The notes beneath the pieces are model-generated. The model did not search any database. It was not told the origin of the DNA and saw only the letters and a list, made by a program, of their open reading frames with translations. A DNA stretch of 64,000 bases from Gammaproteobacteria bacterium (GTDB lineage Bacteria > Pseudomonadota > Gammaproteobacteria > Ga0077536): contig JADLGE010000047.1 in assembly GCA_020849475.1 (NCBI GenBank), positions 16,102 to 80,101 on the forward strand. Direction: 5' to 3'. The translations under genes and the position numbers were made by a program. Shown here piece by piece: positions 1 to 10,046 of this stretch (its first letter is position 1; the number at the start of each line of letters is the position of its first letter).

Positions 1-2
1 GG

Positions 3-479
3 CTTTTGAACGGCGATGGTGCATTCGCGGCCGACGAGGCGCCGCTGTCCGATCAACTGTTCTGCGCCGGCTTCGATGGCGAGGAGCTGGCCACGCTGCA
101 GGCCTTGCTGGAACGTCGCCACTACGCCGCCGCTGAGGTCTTGTGCCGTGAAGGCGAACCGGCCGACAGCCTGTTCTTCATTCTCGCCGGCGAAGTGAGC
201 GTCAACGTGCCGCTCGCCTATCAACGCCAAGGACGCATCTCGACGCTCGGCCCCGGCACCGCGGTCGGCGAGATGGCGATGCTCGACCGCGGCAAGCGCT
301 CCGCCGACATCGTCGCCGATACCGACGTCACCTGCCTGGTGCTGGACTATGCACGGCTCGCAGCGGCGCCCGGCGTAGTGGGTGAAAGAGTGCGCCTGAA
401 GCTCGTCACCAATATTGCGCGCGCGCTGACGCGCAAGCTGCGTCAGGCGACGCTGGAGATCAAATTACTGCGCAATTAG
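3..479 (+). CDS. Cyclic nucleotide-binding domain protein, C-terminal part (5' end probably outside window)
   Basis: CAP_ED-like sequence (VLCREGEPADSLFFILAGEVSVNVP...STLGPGTAVGEMAMLDRGKRSADIVADTDV). Frame is open to the left edge and the first residues look like the end of a preceding domain, so the annotated TTG start may be internal. Confidence 0.75.
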   Translation, partial: LLNGDGAFAADEAPLSDQLFCAGFDGEELATLQALLERRHYAAAEVLCREGEPADSLFFILAGEVSVNVPLAYQRQGRISTLGPGTAVGEMAMLDRGKRSADIVADTDVTCLVLDYARLAAAPGVVGERVRLKLVTNIARALTRKLRQATLEIKLLRN

Positions 480-542
480 GCGTGATGCCGCGCCAACAAG
501 GCACTGCCGGTGTTCCCACTGCAGGTGCGAATTCATTCGCAC

Positions 543-2786
543 CTACTTCGATTCCATGTTCACCACCCACGGTGAGCCTGCCGGCGGCTTGTCAGAAAAC
601 TGTCGGCAGCGCTCGCGCTGAAAGCGCGACGGGCCGTCGTCGGGATGGTCGTCGAGAATGGCTGCGAACGCCTGTTCGGCGGCGGCGAAATGCCGCGCTT
701 CAAGCGCATGCATGGCTTGCTCAAAGCGCGACGCGAGCGCCACCTTGGCCGGCGGGCATTGCCCGGCGCGCCCCAGCACTTCGACTATCGGCACGGTCTC
801 GGCCTTGCCGACGAAACGGAACTCGCCGACGAAGCGCGTGACGAGACCCTCACTGCCTTCCAGCACCGCCGCGCTCGCCAGCAACTGCGTGCCGAGATGC
901 TTGTTCAGGCCTTCGATGCGCGCGGCGGTGTTGGCGCAGTCACCGACGATGCTGTACACGAAGTGGCCGCCGCCGCCGGCATGACCGACATACACCATGC
1001 CGCTTTCGAGACCGATACGCAGCGATTGCGCGAGCAGACCCTGGCGCGCCTTGAACGCGTCGATGGCGGCCAGCGCGTCGAGCGCCGCGGCCAGCGCCTG
1101 GCGGCGCACACCGGCTTCGGGTTCTTCGGCGGTCCACGCGCACATGATGCCGTCGGCGCGGAACTCGATGACATCCACGCCGTGGCGACGCAGCGGCTCC
1201 GACAGACTCTCGAAATAATCATTGAGAAACACCGCCAGCTCCTTGGGTTTGAGCTGCTCGGCGATGGTGGTGAAGCCTGCCATGTCGGACGCGAAGCACA
1301 CGCTGTAGGTCACGCGGTCGAGGGCGCTGGAGTCGAGATTCTTCTCGGTGAAGTCGTGGGCGAGATGGGCGGGCAGATACAGGCTGATGGCGCGCGTCGC
1401 GCGGTTCTTCTTGTTGCGCTCGGTGAGATATTGCCCGAGCAGACCGATGAACAGCGCCAGCGGCAGTTGCACCAGCAGCGGCGTCGCGAGCGGCAGCCAC
1501 AGGTCGTGATGTTTGAACACCTGCAGCGCGCCAAAGCCATAGGCCGCACTCAGGGCAAGCACCAAGGGCACGGCCACGATCGCCGGCAGCAGACACAGCA
1601 TGAGCGCTGCCGTCAGTCCGAACACGAAAGGCACGGCGAGACCCAGCGGATTGGGCGGACCATGTACGCTGCGCTCGCCGAGCAGGTTGGCAAAGGCGGT
1701 GGCGGCGATTTCGACACCACTCAAGTCCACGCCTTCGTCATTGGTGTACACGGTGTAAAAGCGGTCGGGTTGGCCGGGGTCGAACAGATCCGAGAAGCCG
1801 ACGAACACCGTTTTGTCCTTGAGGTCGACCGCCGCTGACGCGCCGGATTCGTTGACCTCGACCGCCGCCAGCGTGTGATAGGGCAGGGTGCGGATGGTGC
1901 CGGGCGGACCGTAGAAATTGAGGAAGCGATGATCGGGGCCGGCATACATGCCGAACAGGCCGCGCATCAAGCGTCGCTCGACCGCGCCCAGGGTGCTGTC
2001 GTCCTGTGCGGCGAGCCACGCGCGCAGGCGCGGCGCGAGCGTCTGGTCCTGCACAAAAATCTTGCGCAGCGTGAGCATGAATTCACGCAGGGTGTCGGCG
2101 CGCGCACTGTCCGCCGGCGCCGCCGGCAAGCCCTGCGCGAGGGAGCCGGCCGCCGTCAGGAATTGGCGATAGGCCGCCATCCCGTGCACCTGCAAGGCCA
2201 CCGCCGGCATGGTCGGCGCCGAGCCGACGCTGGGCTTGAACACCCAGAACTCATGCACCGCCACTTCGACCTTGGGCAGCGGAAAGGAGCCGAGTCCGCG
2301 CGCCGCCGCCGCCAGCGAAGGCATGGGCGGCACGAGCTTTTCGAGCCACACAGAGCCGGTGGTCTGGCCCTGCGCATTCAGCAAGGGCTGACGTTTGCCG
2401 AGCAGCTTTTCGGCCAACACCACGCGTCCGGAGGCGTCGACCGCGTGGGCGAAGGCCTGGTCGTCGGCATCTTTCTTGGGCAACTGGAAATCGAAGTCGA
2501 AAACAATTGCGGCCGCGCCGCGGCGCGTGGCTTCATCGACCAATTGGCCATGCACACTGCGCGGCCATTCACGCGGCAGGTTCGACACGCCGAGATGCGC
2601 GCCGGTCTGGTCGTCGATGGCCGCCACCGCCACTTCGTCCGGCGTCGGCAGCGGGCCACGCAGGCGGAACAGCATCTTGAGACCGAGGCCCTGTTCGAAC
2701 TCGGTGCCCCACGGGGTGGCCAGCAGCAGCGTGCCGACCAGCGCCGTGGCCACGCCCACCAGCACACCACGCGTGACTTTACGCAT
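543..2786 (-). CDS. CHASE2-domain adenylate/guanylate cyclase
   Basis: N-terminal TM, periplasmic CHASE2-like region (AIVFDFDFQLPKKDADDQAFA), TM cluster, class III cyclase domain (VTYSVCFASDMAGFTTIAEQLKPKELAVFLNDYF...GHFVYSIVGDCANTAARIEGLNK). Confidence 0.9.
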   Translation of the reverse strand: MRKVTRGVLVGVATALVGTLLLATPWGTEFEQGLGLKMLFRLRGPLPTPDEVAVAAIDDQTGAHLGVSNLPREWPRSVHGQLVDEATRRGAAAIVFDFDFQLPKKDADDQAFAHAVDASGRVVLAEKLLGKRQPLLNAQGQTTGSVWLEKLVPPMPSLAAAARGLGSFPLPKVEVAVHEFWVFKPSVGSAPTMPAVALQVHGMAAYRQFLTAAGSLAQGLPAAPADSARADTLREFMLTLRKIFVQDQTLAPRLRAWLAAQDDSTLGAVERRLMRGLFGMYAGPDHRFLNFYGPPGTIRTLPYHTLAAVEVNESGASAAVDLKDKTVFVGFSDLFDPGQPDRFYTVYTNDEGVDLSGVEIAATAFANLLGERSVHGPPNPLGLAVPFVFGLTAALMLCLLPAIVAVPLVLALSAAYGFGALQVFKHHDLWLPLATPLLVQLPLALFIGLLGQYLTERNKKNRATRAISLYLPAHLAHDFTEKNLDSSALDRVTYSVCFASDMAGFTTIAEQLKPKELAVFLNDYFESLSEPLRRHGVDVIEFRADGIMCAWTAEEPEAGVRRQALAAALDALAAIDAFKARQGLLAQSLRIGLESGMVYVGHAGGGGHFVYSIVGDCANTAARIEGLNKHLGTQLLASAAVLEGSEGLVTRFVGEFRFVGKAETVPIVEVLGRAGQCPPAKVALASRFEQAMHALEARHFAAAEQAFAAILDDHPDDGPSRFQRERCRQFSDKPPAGSPWVVNMESK

Positions 2787-2803
2787 GGGCGACGCCGCCC
2801 GAC

Positions 2804-3469
2804 TCAGAGCGTGATGCCAGTGGCGTAGGCGTGCAGCAGGCGCGTGATGTTGTCGCGTGCCCGTTGCTCACAGCGGCCATGGAAATGCTCGCTGGTGTAA
2901 ATGCGTGGTCGCGCCACGAGGCCGCGCAGAAAGCTGCCATGGGACCTCTGGTAGTCATCATCGGCAAGGCCCTTCATCTCCGCGCGTACCGCGCGGGAAT
3001 CATGCAGGAATGCCGGCCATGGCAGACCAAAACTCGACAGGTCGATATCCACCACCCACGCCGCCTGGGCGTCCTGCGGCGCGTTCGCATGGGTGGTGGC
3101 GAGGATCAGGGCGCCGATGCGCGCTACCTGCGCGTCCGCCAGCTGGCCGGCGCTGTGCTCGGCAAGGAGCGCGGCGCTGCGGCCTTCGTTATCGCTGTCG
3201 CCCGGCTGGTATACCGCGTCGTGATACCACAGCGCCAGCTCGACGTCGTCGGCGGCAGCGATGGCGGCGCGCGCGCCATCGAATTCGCAGAGGCAATGTT
3301 CGATGTGCGGGAGCGCATGGTAGTAACGGCCGGCTTCGCCATAGGCGGCGCACAGCCGGCCGTGGATGGCGCGCGCCTGGGCGGCGCTGGCGTGCGGCGC
3401 GCAGCGCAGCCACAGCGCGATGAAGCGTTCCGCATGGGTGCGTGGCGAAGCTTGGTCAGCCATGTTCAT
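2804..3469 (-). CDS. Predicted HD-superfamily metal-dependent phosphohydrolase
   Basis: YYHALPHIEHCLCEF and ELALWYHDAVYQPGDSDNEGRSAAL motifs typical of the family; start taken at MNMADQ. Confidence 0.8.
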   Translation of the reverse strand: MNMADQASPRTHAERFIALWLRCAPHASAAQARAIHGRLCAAYGEAGRYYHALPHIEHCLCEFDGARAAIAAADDVELALWYHDAVYQPGDSDNEGRSAALLAEHSAGQLADAQVARIGALILATTHANAPQDAQAAWVVDIDLSSFGLPWPAFLHDSRAVRAEMKGLADDDYQRSHGSFLRGLVARPRIYTSEHFHGRCEQRARDNITRLLHAYATGITL

Positions 3470-3849
3470 CGTCTGCTGTCGATTTTGAAAACGCACCGCC
3501 GGGGTGCTTTTGTCTGTCTGTTGTTGCCACAGTGGTGCATGAATCTGGCCCGTGAGGGCAGCCGACATCATGCGACTGCCGCGCGATCCCGACCGCGTTG
3601 GATTGGGCTATGCTGCGCCTGCTGTTCGTTGCGCCATGTCTCAGCAAATTTCCAGCAGGAATGATGCCGAATCTAACCCATGATTCGGCGCGTGGCTTGA
3701 AGTCGGATCGACAATTGCAACGATCAAGCAGGCCCAGGGAGGGTACGGGCCCGTCATACGCGACGCCACGCCTCGCAGCGCGTACGACTGCCTGAATGAA
3801 CGCATCGCCCGCCATGCCATGCCGGGCCAACGATACCAAAGAGAGTTCC

Positions 3850-6800
3850 ATGCACAACGCATCTCGAACACTGATGCTGCTCGCCGTCGTGGGCGGCGCG
3901 TGGATCTCGGGCAGCGCCGCGGCCGATGAGTGCACGACCGGCGCTGGCGGCTTCGCCGCGCTGGAAGGCTCGGTCGAAGTCGCGCACGCCGACGACAGCA
4001 ACTGGCGACAGGCCACGCTGGCCACCGTGCTGTGCGAGGGCGATTCGGTGCGCGTCGGCGCCAACAGTCGCGCCGCGCTGCATCTCGTCAACGATGCGGT
4101 GCTGCGTCTCGACCAAAACACCACCATGCGCCTGGTTGATATCGGCGCCGGCGCCGAGGAGCGCAGCCTGCTCGATCTGGTGGTGGGCGCCTTCAAGTCC
4201 TTCAGTCGCGCGCCACGCACCATGACCGTCAACACGCCTTACGTGAACGGCATGATCGAGGGCACCGAATTCGCGATGCGCGTGGCCGATGGCGGCGCGG
4301 CGGTGCAGGTTTTCGAAGGCAAGGTCCGCACTCACAACGACGCGGGTGAAATTGTCCTGGCCCACGGCCAGTCCGCCACCGCCGCCGCCGGTCAGGCGCC
4401 GCAACTCGATACCGTGATCAGGCAGAACGACGCGGTGCAGTGGACGCTCTACTACCCGCCGCTGCTCGCGAGTCTCGGCAGCGCAACGCTTGCGGCGGCC
4501 GGCGGCCAGGACGCACAGGCAGCGCTCGCCGCAGGCGATGTGCAGGGCGCGCTCGCGGCGCTCGCAAACATGCCGGCAGGCGCGCGTGCGCCCGAACTCG
4601 CGCTCCTGAACGCGAGCCTGTTGCTCGAGGTTGGTCAGGTCGAAGCCGCGCGCGGCCACATCGACGCCGCACTGGCCGCCGACCCCAAGGCGGGCCTCGC
4701 CCTCGCCTTGCGCGCCATCATCGAAGTGGTGCAGAACCAGCGCGACGCGGCGCTGGCCGATGCCGTGGCCTCCGTCGCCGCCAGCGACAACGCCGCCACC
4801 CGCATCGCGTTGTCCTATGCCCAGCAAAGCACGGGCGCGCTCGATGCCGCGCGCGAGACCTTGCTGGCAGCCGCCAGCGTCCATCCGGACGACGCGCTGG
4901 TAAAGGCGCGTCTCGCCGAGCTGTGGCTGATGCAGGGTGCGACAGACAAGGCGCTGGCCGCCGCCACCGAAGCGCAGGCACTGGCGCCCAAGCTCGCCAA
5001 GGCCGCGCAGGTGCTGGGCTTCGTCGAACTGGCGGCCAATCACAGCGCCGTGGCCGCCACCCATTTCCGCAATGCCATCGAATTGAATTCCGCCGACCCA
5101 CTTGCGCATTTCGGCCTCGGACTCACGCTCATTCGCCAGGGACAGCTCGCCAGCGGCCGCGGCGAAATGGAAGCAGCGGTTGCCCTCGATGGCAGCAATG
5201 CCTTGCTCAGGCCCTATCTCGGCAAGGCTTATTACGAGGAAAAGCGCAGCCCGCTGGATGCTCAGCAATACGGCATTGCCAGTGAACTCGATCCGTCCGA
5301 TCCGACCCCGCATTTCTACGAGGCCATCCGTGCGCAGACCGGCAACGAACCGGTCAAGGCCTTGCATGCCCTGCAGGATGCCATCGCCCTCAACGGCAAC
5401 CGCGCGGTCTATCGTTCGCGCCAGTTGCTGGACTCCGATCTCGCCTCGCGCGGCGCGAGCGTCGCGCGCATCTATTCCGATCTCGGCTTCGAGCGTCGCG
5501 CGCTGGTCGAAGGCTGGAATTCAGTCAACACCGACCCCGCCAATTTCTCCGCCCATCGATTCCTGGCCGATGCCTATGGCGGGCAGCCGCGCCATGAGAT
5601 CGCGCGCGTCAGCGAGTTGTTGCAATCACAGTTGCTGCAACCGCTGAACACCACGCCCATTCAGCCGCGCCTTGCCGAGAGCAACCTGTTCCTGGTCAGT
5701 GCCGGCGGCCCGGCCGCCATCGGCTTCAATGAATTCAACCCGGTGTTCACCCGCGATGGGCTGTCCTATCAGGGCAGTTCTTTGATGGGCGAACACGACA
5801 CCTATGCCGGCGAGGGCACGGTGTCGGGCGTGTTCGACAAGGCTTCTTTCAGTGTCGGCGCCATGCATTACACGACCGATGGCTATCGTGCGAACAACGA
5901 CCAGCGCGATTCGCTGGCCAATGTGTTCATGCAATACCAGTTGTCGAGCAGCACCAGCGTGCAGGCCGAATACCGCTATCGCCACAGCGAGCGCGGCGAT
6001 CTGGCACAGCGCTTTTTCGAAGACAACTTCTCGCCCGGCGAGCGCAATCACGACGAGAAGAACGTCTACCGCTTTGGCGTGCGCCACGATTTCGCACCCA
6101 ACTCGACCTTGCTCGGCTCGTTCACCTATCAGCAAGAGGATTTCAGCCTGCGCGACCCTGCGCCCAAGGAAGGCCCGCCCCTGTTCCTGATCGATCTCAA
6201 ACGTCCGGACCAGGCCTACGGCGGCGAATTGCAGCACCTGTACCGCAGCGGGCGCATCAATCTCACCAGCGGCTTTGGTTACTTCGACATCAACTCGCAC
6301 ATCGACTCGCGCATCGGGCTCGATTTTCCGCCGCCGACCATTCTGGCGCAGACGCTGGACACCGATGCGCGTCATATCAACACCTATCTCTACGCCAACA
6401 TCCGCGCGCTCGATCATCTGACCGTAACGGTCGGTGGCAGCGGTGATTTCCTCGACAGCGACAGTGAAGAACTGGGTGTGCGCAATCAGTTCAATCCCAA
6501 GGTCGGCGTGAGCTGGGAGCCGTGGTCGGGCACGGTGTTCCGCGCCGCCGGCTTCCGCACCTTGAAACGCACCCTGGTCACGGATCAGACCCTGGAGCCG
6601 ACCCAGGTGGCGGGCTTCAACCAGTTTTTCGATGACATCAACGGCACCACCGCGTGGCGCTATGGCGGCGCGGTCGATCAGCGCGTGACGCGAGATGTGC
6701 ACGTGGGGGTGGAAGTGACCAAGGGCGATCTCGAAGTGCCGTTCATCAATTTCGCGACCGGCAGCCCGGTGCCGGGCCGCGTGCCCTGGCAGGAAGCGCA

Positions 6801-7224
6801 GGGGCGCATCTATGGACTGTGGACGCCGCGCGAGTGGCTGGCGCTGCGCAGCGAGTATCAGTATGAACGCGCGCAACGCTCGGACCAGCTTGCCGACGGC
6901 GTGACCGCCATGGACACCCACCGTGTGCCCTTCGGCGTGAGCGTGTTCCTGCCGCACGGTTTCAGTGCGATGCTGCGCGCCACCTATGTGCACCAGCATG
7001 GTCGCTTCGAGGAGTTCTCGGGCGCACTGCGCAGTGGTTCCTCAGATTTTGCATTGCTTGACATGGGCGTGTCTTACCGACTGCCCCGGCGTTACGGTAT
7101 TGTCTCCCTCGGCGCCAGCAATCTTCTCGATCGGCACTTCGATTATTTTGACACCGATAGAAACAATCCCATGTTCCAACCGGCGCGCGCGGTGTTTGGC
7201 CGCGTCACCCTGGCATTCCCATAG
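3850..7224 (+). CDS. FecR-domain / TPR / outer-membrane beta-barrel protein
   Basis: Signal peptide, FecR domain (GDSVRVGANSRAALHLVNDAVLRLDQNTTMRL...TPYVNGMIEGTEFAMRV), repeated TPR-like helices, C-terminal amphipathic beta-strand region ending in ...RAVFGRVTLAFP. Confidence 0.85.
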   Translation: MHNASRTLMLLAVVGGAWISGSAAADECTTGAGGFAALEGSVEVAHADDSNWRQATLATVLCEGDSVRVGANSRAALHLVNDAVLRLDQNTTMRLVDIGAGAEERSLLDLVVGAFKSFSRAPRTMTVNTPYVNGMIEGTEFAMRVADGGAAVQVFEGKVRTHNDAGEIVLAHGQSATAAAGQAPQLDTVIRQNDAVQWTLYYPPLLASLGSATLAAAGGQDAQAALAAGDVQGALAALANMPAGARAPELALLNASLLLEVGQVEAARGHIDAALAADPKAGLALALRAIIEVVQNQRDAALADAVASVAASDNAATRIALSYAQQSTGALDAARETLLAAASVHPDDALVKARLAELWLMQGATDKALAAATEAQALAPKLAKAAQVLGFVELAANHSAVAATHFRNAIELNSADPLAHFGLGLTLIRQGQLASGRGEMEAAVALDGSNALLRPYLGKAYYEEKRSPLDAQQYGIASELDPSDPTPHFYEAIRAQTGNEPVKALHALQDAIALNGNRAVYRSRQLLDSDLASRGASVARIYSDLGFERRALVEGWNSVNTDPANFSAHRFLADAYGGQPRHEIARVSELLQSQLLQPLNTTPIQPRLAESNLFLVSAGGPAAIGFNEFNPVFTRDGLSYQGSSLMGEHDTYAGEGTVSGVFDKASFSVGAMHYTTDGYRANNDQRDSLANVFMQYQLSSSTSVQAEYRYRHSERGDLAQRFFEDNFSPGERNHDEKNVYRFGVRHDFAPNSTLLGSFTYQQEDFSLRDPAPKEGPPLFLIDLKRPDQAYGGELQHLYRSGRINLTSGFGYFDINSHIDSRIGLDFPPPTILAQTLDTDARHINTYLYANIRALDHLTVTVGGSGDFLDSDSEELGVRNQFNPKVGVSWEPWSGTVFRAAGFRTLKRTLVTDQTLEPTQVAGFNQFFDDINGTTAWRYGGAVDQRVTRDVHVGVEVTKGDLEVPFINFATGSPVPGRVPWQEAQGRIYGLWTPREWLALRSEYQYERAQRSDQLADGVTAMDTHRVPFGVSVFLPHGFSAMLRATYVHQHGRFEEFSGALRSGSSDFALLDMGVSYRLPRRYGIVSLGASNLLDRHFDYFDTDRNNPMFQPARAVFGRVTLAFP

Positions 7225-7318
7225 TTCCTACAAGAAGTTCGCTCGAGTACTCACGGACGAGGAAGCGTGGCGGACGCATAAGCAACTCAACTCAATCGCT
7301 GCGCGCAGGAGAACATCA

Positions 7319-8224
7319 ATGACGAACAAGACCAGAAACGGCATAGCGCTGTGCTTAGCTCTCGCGACTTCGGGGGCTCTTGTGAAGGCCCATGCGGCCG
7401 CCAACGGTGACGGTCTGTGTTCAAGCGCCGAAGCCGGCAAGTACGAATGCGCGACTTTCGGTTCGAGCGTGATTGAATTCCTGGGCTCGTTCGCCTCCAA
7501 CCAGTGCCGCCTGAGCGCTGGTGGCACGGCGCAGTGCACGAGCTACTACTATCGCTATACCGGGGCCGCCAACAATCAGCTCAACATTGCGCTGCCGACC
7601 CGCGTCAACAAGACCTTCAAGACCGCCGCCGACATCAACTGCTCGCAGTATCTGACCGGCGGCGCGGGCGACCCGACCACCGGCTTCGGCAAGAATCAGC
7701 TCAGCCTCGGCGTCTGCCGTATCGCCCAGAACCTGGTCGGCGCGCCAAGCGACATCACCGCGCCGGCAGGCGCAAATTTCGTAATCGTCGCGGACCCGAG
7801 TGGTTACGACAAGGACAATCCTCTCGACTGGCAGCTCAAGCTCGCCAACAACTGCACCGAGGATGACCGTCGTCGCAGCAACAATGGCGTGTTCGCGGCG
7901 CGCCTGCTCGGCCCGTTTGGCCCGCAGCTCGACGTGCTCGAATCAGCGGTCACCTTGACCACACCCACCGGACAGTCGGTGTCGTATACCAATTCGGCGG
8001 GCAATATAAAGATTACCGGCGGCACCGCCCGTATCGTGCCGCAAGGGGGCACCAAGCTGTGCGTGGTCAATGAGGGCGGCAATCCGAACGTGCCGTACAC
8101 GGACCCGAGTTTCAGCGCCAACTGGACCTGCGAGACCATCACCTACGCGACCGATCAGTGCGACATCAAGACCGACGGCGGCGATCCGTGCCGCTACATT
8201 GGCGGGACTTGCATCAAGTATTGA
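7319..8224 (+). CDS. Secreted Cys-rich protein of unknown function
   Basis: ATG preceded by AGGAGA; signal peptide MTNKTRNGIALCLALATSGALVKAHAA; about a dozen Cys in the mature part; no family recognised. Confidence 0.7.
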   Translation: MTNKTRNGIALCLALATSGALVKAHAAANGDGLCSSAEAGKYECATFGSSVIEFLGSFASNQCRLSAGGTAQCTSYYYRYTGAANNQLNIALPTRVNKTFKTAADINCSQYLTGGAGDPTTGFGKNQLSLGVCRIAQNLVGAPSDITAPAGANFVIVADPSGYDKDNPLDWQLKLANNCTEDDRRRSNNGVFAARLLGPFGPQLDVLESAVTLTTPTGQSVSYTNSAGNIKITGGTARIVPQGGTKLCVVNEGGNPNVPYTDPSFSANWTCETITYATDQCDIKTDGGDPCRYIGGTCIKY

Positions 8225-8280
8225 GAGGCGGCGGCTGGCGAAGGCGCCGGTACGCGCGAATTTTTTCGCACATTGGAATC

Positions 8281-8345
8281 TCAGACTGAAGTCTGCCCCA
8301 CAATAGGAGCTGTTTCTGTGTGTGGGTCAGACTTCAGTCTGACAC
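8281..8345. repeat. Inverted pair of REP-like palindromic repeats
   Basis: tcagactgaagtctgccccacaa ... tgtgtgggtcagacttcagtctgacac; same core as repeats near 32073, 32445, 62836 and 62883. Confidence 0.85.
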
Positions 8346-8426
8346 TGAGATACCCGGCGACAGAATCCCGCCTTGGCGCGCAGCCGTGAATGAATCCGCA
8401 CCTGCGCGGCGATGGTCGCCATCCTT

Positions 8427-10046
8427 TCAGTGCAGCTTGAACTGCCCAATCCCGCTCTGCAGCGCCATGCACAGCTCCGACAGCTCGCGCGTGGCGCGGC
8501 CGACTTCGTTGGTTTCGGTGGCAGTGCGATCGGCGCCCTGTTGAATGCGCAGGATGTTGCGTTCAACGTCGACGATGACTTGGCTTTGCTCACGCGCCGC
8601 CGATGCAATTTCAGAATTCATCTCGCGGGCGCGACTGACCGCACTATCGATGGCGGTGAGGGATTCACCCGCGACGCTGGCGGCGTGCACGGTGTGATCG
8701 GCGCGCGTACGGCCGGCATCCATGGCGTCGGCGACGCGGCGGATGGCGGCCTGCAGGCGGTCGATCATCATGTTGATCTCGGCGGTGGATTCGCCGGTGC
8801 GCTGCGCGAGGGTGCGCACTTCATCGGCCACCACTGCAAAGCCACGGCCTTGTTCGCCGGCGCGCGCCGCTTCGATGGCGGCGTTCAAGGCCAACAGGTT
8901 GGTCTGCTCGGAAATATCGCGAATGACCTGCAGCACCTGGCCAATCTCGCCGCTGGAACGCTGCAGTTCGCCGACCGCTTCCGAAGAATCGCGGATATCG
9001 TTCGACAAATCGGTGATGGTGGTGATGACCTGCGACAGCACGCCGCGGCCGTCACCGACCTTGCGCTGTGATTCATGGGTGGCATCGACCGCGGTGTCGG
9101 TGTTGTGCGCCATGCTCTGCGCGCTGCCAGCGAGTTCAGTCAGCGCCGCTGCGACCGCTTCAGTCTCGGCCAGCTGCGAGCGCATGTTCTGGTTCGAGCG
9201 TTCGGAAGTGAGCGCCACCTGCTGGGTGGCATTGGCGATGCGTGTGCTGGTTTCGGCGACCGCGCCCATGAGGCTGCGCAGCACGCCGATGAAGGCATTG
9301 AAGCCGCTGGCGATGTCGCCGATTTCGTCCTTGCGCGATTCATCCATGCGCACCGACAGGTCGCCGCGACCGCCGCTCAAGGCGCGGAAGTGGGTGGCGA
9401 ATTCGCGCAGCGGATTGACCACGGTCTGACGCGTCACCCACGCCGAGAAGAAGAACAGCAACAAACCCGCGACCGATGCCGCGCCCATCGCCATATGGGT
9501 ATGCGACAGCAGGTCGCCAATCGCGTTGGTGCGGCTTTCGACCTGGCTGTCGCCGAATTCCTCGACCGCCGAGAGCTGGTCCAGCAATTGTTGCGCGGCG
9601 TGTTGGTATTGCGCAGCCACGGTGTCGAGGCTCTGGGGCGCGAGCTCGGGCTCACGCAGCGTGGTCAATACGAGGTCACGACGGGTCGCGTAGTCGGAAA
9701 GTGACTGGCGGGTCTCATCGACAAGGCCGGCCGACAGCAAGGTGCCTGACGACAGCACGCGGGCGGTGGCTGCTTCCGCAAATTTGTGCGCCTGCGCGAA
9801 GTTGGCCAGCGATGCCGCCGAGCCCGACTCGCGTATCACGCGCTGCACAGCCAGCATTTCGCCCTGCACGCCGATCTCGGTTTCCATGGCGCTGTCGGCG
9901 GTCTGCCACGCAGGCCCCGTGACGAAGGCCAGCATCCGTTCCAGGCCCACGACACCATAGATGCCCGCGCCCGCCGTCGCACACAACGCCAGCAGCAGCA
10001 GCAGATTGAGCATGTTCAGGCGGGTGCCTATCGACGAACTGTTCAC
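8427..10046 (-). CDS. Methyl-accepting chemotaxis protein
   Basis: HAMP region followed by MCP signalling hairpin (DISEQTNLLALNAAIEAARAGEQGRGFAVVADEVRTLAQRT); GTG start preceded by GAGGAGAG. Confidence 0.92.
   Translation of the reverse strand: MNSSSIGTRLNMLNLLLLLALCATAGAGIYGVVGLERMLAFVTGPAWQTADSAMETEIGVQGEMLAVQRVIRESGSAASLANFAQAHKFAEAATARVLSSGTLLSAGLVDETRQSLSDYATRRDLVLTTLREPELAPQSLDTVAAQYQHAAQQLLDQLSAVEEFGDSQVESRTNAIGDLLSHTHMAMGAASVAGLLLFFFSAWVTRQTVVNPLREFATHFRALSGGRGDLSVRMDESRKDEIGDIASGFNAFIGVLRSLMGAVAETSTRIANATQQVALTSERSNQNMRSQLAETEAVAAALTELAGSAQSMAHNTDTAVDATHESQRKVGDGRGVLSQVITTITDLSNDIRDSSEAVGELQRSSGEIGQVLQVIRDISEQTNLLALNAAIEAARAGEQGRGFAVVADEVRTLAQRTGESTAEINMMIDRLQAAIRRVADAMDAGRTRADHTVHAASVAGESLTAIDSAVSRAREMNSEIASAAREQSQVIVDVERNILRIQQGADRTATETNEVGRATRELSELCMALQSGIGQFKLH

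Noticed and set aside
3754-5367. 537-aa minus-strand ORF antisense to the FecR-barrel gene
   Set aside because: Antisense shadow; plus-strand protein has clear domains.
8281-8472. Small minus-strand ORF ending ...RLKSDPHTETAPIVGQTSV (similar ones at 32078-32473 and 62730-62945)
   Set aside because: The recurring VGQTSV/RLKSD peptide is just the translated palindromic repeat, not a gene family.
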